Below are positions 60,103 through 64,000 of a stretch of 64,000 nt of DNA, piece by piece. The stretch comes from Protopterus annectens. Taxonomy: Eukaryota > Chordata > Ceratodontiformes > Protopteridae. The stretch's first letter is position 1; each line of letters starts with the position of its first letter. Where the stretch lies: contig NC_056730.1 in the NCBI RefSeq assembly GCF_019279795.1, positions 609,021,198 to 609,085,197 of the forward strand. The letters are read 5' to 3'. Made by a program: the position numbers and the translations under genes. The notes beneath the pieces were generated by a model. It saw only the letters and a program-made list of their open reading frames with translations, did not search any database and was not told the origin of the DNA.

Positions 60103-60609
60103 TTGCACAATAAACTAATCATAGGTGACTCGATAGTGAGGCACAATGATCTCCCACATGCTAGGTTGAATAAGGAGAAGGTAACAGTCAGCTTCCTATC
60201 AGGTGCCAGGATCCGATACATAACTCATGTACTCAGGTCACTCCACAACAAGTACAAGTATGACTCTGTCATTGTCCATGTGGGTGTGAATTCCCTGAGA
60301 TGCACCTCCCTTATCTACATGAAAAGAGACATGGAGGAGCTCTCGGATTATGTAGCCCAGGCAGGTATGACCCTAGCCCTGAGCAGCATCCTACTGTTGC
60401 CCAGGATGATACCGCAATACAAACAGAAAATGATTGACTTCAACAATTGGCTAAGTTTCTGGTGTCATTCTAAGGGGATCCAGTATCTTTCTGCATGGAA
60501 TGACATAATTGACAGACCTCAATGCTTTTCCAAAGATGGTCTGCATCTGTCACCCCTGGGTTTCCAGATACTGGCTAAGGCTCTTGCCACCCCTATAGTG
60601 CCTTTTTAG
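60103..60609 (+). pseudogene. CR1 copy 4 ORF1, esterase domain only
   Basis: A 168-codon open frame covers the whole SGNH domain: IIGDSIVRH (Ser), FLSGARI (Gly), HVGVNSLRC (Asn kept, the next Asp changed to Ser), DGLHLSPLGF (Asp, His). It stops normally at ATPIVPF. The zinc motif and linker are missing because the copy starts here. Any initiation at the Met at 60103 would be accidental. Confidence 0.85.
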
Positions 60610-60670
60610 GCAACATTCCAAAGACCAAATTACCACCATAACAGCTATAAATAAATGCAATCTGAGGGTC

Positions 60671-63299
60671 ATGCTGCTTAACGCTAGGAGTCTAAATCTC
60701 AAGATGCACTCACTCAAAGCCCTCCTTAAAATGAAGAACATCAACATTTGTGCTATAATGGAGACCTGGTTTAAAGCAGCAGAAAGCACCCCTGCACAAC
60801 CAGGTTATAACTCATTTCACATCTTTTGGCCCCAGAACTTGGACTGAAGCTCCAAAGGTGGTGTCTCCAAATTTATTAAGGATGTGCACACCTCCAGACT
60901 ATTAGTGCAGCATAATGCATTGGAGATGCTTCAGGTACAACTAACATTGGGCAAGACAGCGATTCAGGTCATAGCCTGCTATAGGTCCCCAACCATGTCT
61001 CAAGACTCTCACTCCACGTTCCTAAGCACCTTGGAAAATATTATGGTCCAACCCAACACCCTCATACTGGGTGATTTTAACTATCCCTCCATTAACTGGG
61101 AAAACTATTCATGCAACTATAAGCTTGCCCAAAGTTTCCTGGAATTCATTAATTCCAATGCCCTGGACCAGCTCATTCTTACCCCTAATAGAGGGCACAA
61201 CATCCTTGACCAGGTTATTACTGACATAGGGTCCATTTCTCTACAGCAATAGTCAAGTCTTCCCTGGTTAGATCTGACCACAAACTAATCACCATGGAAA
61301 TCCACATCCCACCCACACCCCCCGCAAAAGTAACCACCATGAAAAACTTCTGCAAAGCTAACTTTGGGCTCCTAAAAACAGAGGTGGCTAACTTCATGGC
61401 ACCCATGCAAATGGAGAATAGTTGCATGACTGCTGAATCATACACCAATGCACTGTATGAACACATACATAAATGTATGGAACTAGCCATACCCAACAGA
61501 ACCAAGATGCTCTCCTCCATAAAAAGGAAGTCAATCTGGTGGCCTCCTGCCATTAACAAACTCTACAACACAAAGAAGAAACTGTTGCAGAAAAAGGTGA
61601 AGTCCCAAGATTGGAAAAAAAAAAAAAAAAAAAAAAGTTGAGATCCCTCATAAAATCCTCTAAAGCTAGCTATGAAGGCAGAATTGCAGCAGATACTAAA
61701 GATAACCACAAGGCCTTCTCTAGCTATGTCAAGAATCTCCATGGCAATACCCAGATTTGCTTTGAGCTACTGCACAATGGTACCTCTTATACTAAAGCAA
61801 CAGATATTGCCAACATACTGGCTGACAGATTCAGTGCCAACTTTACCTACCCAAAGGACCAATCACAATACCGGAAGAATGCCAGGCACCCAGAATTACT
61901 GCTGCACAGGTTAAAGCTGCATTGTCCAAGGCCAATAATTCAGCTTCCATGGGACCTGACAATATCCATGGCTGTGTTCTACATGAACTACAAAGTGAAC
62001 TGGTACCACACCTGTGTACCCTGTTCAATCACAGCCTCAGCTCAGGCTTTGTCCCTTCTGAATGGCACACTGCTATACTCATCCCTTTCCATAAAGGGGG
62101 AGTGACTACAGACCCTGGGAACTATCCCCCCTCAGCCTGACGAGGCTGATATGTAAGGCTATGGAGCACATCATCATGGACCTGATTAATAAGAATATAG
62201 GAAATCTCCAAACTCTGGAGCCAATGCAGTTTGGTTTTGTGAAGGGTAGATCATGCTTGCTCAACCTGGTGGGCTTCTTTGAGTCAGTCACCAGAGCTGT
62301 GGATGAAGGCAAGGTAGTTCATACAGCCTACCTCGATCTGGCCAATGCCTTTGATACCATTCCCCACTCAGGAATTATAGATAGATTCACCGATCTAAGC
62401 ATCAACCCCTATATCACTAGATGGGTTGTAAATTGGCTCACAGATAGATCGCACAGTGTGAAAGTAGCAGACTCCAAGTCAGACTGCCTATCAATCATGA
62501 GTGGATTCCCACAATGATTGGTCCTGGATCCTCTCCTGTTTAGCATCTATTTCTCGGAATCCAGGCCAGCACTGGGGGACTCTGGCTGACCAAATTCACA
62601 GATGAATGCAAGCTGAGAGCCATTATTAACTCCACAAGTGATGCATACATTCTACAGAAAGGCCTCACTGAAACCAATGACTGGTGTCAAAGCCATGGCC
62701 TTAAGCTCAATGCCAAGAAAATCATCTTCTTCCCCTTTGGAAAAAACTCAGTTCCCACAAATTACCACATCGATGGTAGTCCACTGAACACTGAAGGCAT
62801 TACAAGAGATCTGGGGACACAGGTTGACAGTAACCTCTCCTTTGACCATCACATTACCACTGTGGACAGAAAGTCATTCTATGTGGTGCATCTCATTACC
62901 AAGGGTTTTCCATCCAGGAAGAAAGAGGTCATCATCTCTCTCTACTCTTCTCTCATTAGGACAATCATTGAATATAATGCCCCATTTGGCATGTACCTCA
63001 CTAGACACCTGCAACAGCTGCACAGGCCACAAAAGTACCTCACAAAGAGGATCCTAGGCCTTAAACACATGTCCTAGATGGACAGACTCAAAAAACTCCA
63101 GCTTTTCTCAGTCCCATATTATCTACTAAGAGGCGATCTCTGCTTAACTTACAAAGCCATGTCTGACACAGCTCTTTTAGAAATGCTAGATCTAAAAAAA
63201 TCCCAATCCCTCCACACCACATGTCACAGAGACCTCAATCAACAGAACATGCTGGAGGGACAGGTTCATAACCCAGAGACTGCCCATGCTCTGGAATAG
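60671..63299 (+). pseudogene. CR1 copy 4 ORF2, endonuclease and RT, inactive
   Basis: Starts MLLNARSLNLKMHSLKALLK. The endonuclease keeps LILGDFNYPSINWENYS and RSDHKLITM, with a stop in between. At 61615 a run of 22 A replaces about 30 bases of the linker. The RT reads QFGFVKGRSCLLNLV, AYLDLANAFDTIPHSGI, then a stop in SGFPQ-stop-LVLDPLLF. At the catalytic site it has FTDEC where FADDC is expected, so the second Asp is lost. Several more frameshifts lead to the C-terminal RGDLCLTYKAMSDTALLEML. Confidence 0.88.
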
Positions 63300-63525
63300 A
63301 CTTCCCATACATGTCAAGGAGAGACCTCACTGTCCTTCTTCAAAAGAAATATTGATGAGTGGATGGGAAACAGAAAGTTCATCCCAGGATCACTCCAGTG
63401 GCCCTACTCAATAGAGGCACTGAGAACTAATGTCAGGTGGCACAATGCCAGGGCAATTCTATGGGCTAGGCTTGTAAAGGCTCCAGGGCCATTAGCCTAG
63501 TACACACCTATGAACCTATGAGCCT

Positions 63526-64000
63526 ATGAAATGTCACAAGTAACAACTATACAATATTATAAATTTTTAATAATATTACATACATTAAAATCTATACAAC
63601 TGGCACAAATGCCCTGCTGTTAAATGTAATATGTATAATTGGACAAAGCATATGTGCAATATATGCACATTGCAAAGATTACTTTCAGCAATCCATAATT
63701 ATAGTTTGTAGCTGTTAAGAAGTACACTTAAATGTAAAACTTCAGATACAATAGTTGTATTATTGTGATAATGCATTGTATGTCACATATGATGGTATAA
63801 AGTTTATCTGTTTTTTTTCTCACCCCAAACCTTATCTCTTTTTTATTTTCTATTATGTGTCTTCAAAATGGCTCCATGTCATCCATCCATAATAAATCAT
63901 TAAATCATTCAAAGTACAGTGAGTAATACCAACTGCAGTGGCTCAGCCTGCCCCCACTCCACTGGCTCTGGTACTGACGCCCAGCACATTTGGAACCCAA
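63526..64000. other. Unassigned right flank
   Basis: AT-rich, no gene. It does not resume the 282-bp array, so copy 4 is not simply inserted within that array. Confidence 0.5.

Larger units (their letters stand above)
60085..63525 (+). mobile_element. CR1 copy 4, 5'-truncated in ORF1
   Basis: Homology to copy 3 begins at about TAAGGCAAAACAT (60090), inside ORF1 just before the esterase. It runs to the 3' end (CCTATGAACCTATGAGCCTA) at about 63525. Opposite strand to copies 1-3, and head to head with copy 3 across the 282-bp array. Confidence 0.9.

Noticed and set aside
63078-63299. Separate small gene on the plus strand
   Set aside because: It is the C-terminal part of CR1 copy 4 after a stop, matching RGDLCLTYKAMS in the other copies.

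Overview
This window looks like repeat-dense intergenic DNA from a large vertebrate genome. I see no host protein-coding gene that I can name. The basis is the content: CR1 non-LTR retrotransposons whose ORF1 carries an SGNH esterase, a Tx1/L1-like LINE, an L2-like LINE, Penelope-like elements with GIY-YIG endonucleases, PIF/Harbinger DNA transposons with split Myb/SANT accessory genes, tRNA-derived SINE-like units, and long AT/GT/AC microsatellites. This mix fits a lungfish, coelacanth, amphibian or similar lineage. The sequence alone does not decide which.

Layout. 1-2.6 kb: broken Harbinger transposase (minus) and its hairpin-rich 5' noncoding region. 3.8-4.6 kb: Harbinger Myb gene remnant (two exons, minus). 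4.9-8.2 kb: very AT-rich Tx1/L1-like LINE (minus), decayed but with a YVDD reverse-transcriptase (RT) core and a CCHC knuckle. 9.0-15.2 kb: nested retroelements. An L2-like LINE (plus) is interrupted by two Penelope-like insertions. A third, oppositely oriented Penelope-like copy lies across an AT/AC/GT microsatellite. Two of the Penelope copies have a hammerhead-ribozyme-like fold near the 3' end. 15.8-19.7 kb: Harbinger-like terminus, tRNA-like SINE pieces and a three-exon Myb gene. 21.9-22.7 kb: CR1 3' fragment. 23.7-26.7 kb: second kind of Harbinger Myb gene, with a Myb_DNA-bind_5-like exon and an intact terminal exon of about 300 codons. 28.6-29.8 kb: six-copy tandem array of a tRNA-headed unit of about 220 bp. 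29.8-34.1 kb: CR1 pieces joined head to tail (minus). 35.0-37.9 kb: tRNA-headed SINE and the best Harbinger transposase, with one in-frame stop. 38.9-39.8 kb: possible Harbinger accessory exon. 42.0-54.0 kb: a duplicated unit of about 6 kb (5'-truncated CR1 plus flank), followed at 54.0-58.0 kb by a nearly full-length CR1. 58.45-60.07 kb: 282-bp tandem array. 60.08-63.5 kb: CR1 on the plus strand.

The elements interact mainly through nesting and recombination. The middle CR1 of the 42-58 kb block looks like a crossover chimera: its 3' half follows the right-hand CR1 and its 5' half follows the left-hand CR1. That is what unequal recombination between two same-strand CR1s would leave. In the Harbinger family, the DDE transposase and the Myb-like protein act together as a two-gene transposition system. 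Every copy of either gene seen here is broken or incomplete, except for individual exons.

Long stretches without recognisable features are listed so that the map is complete. Percent identities and family names are judged by eye, not from alignments or database searches.
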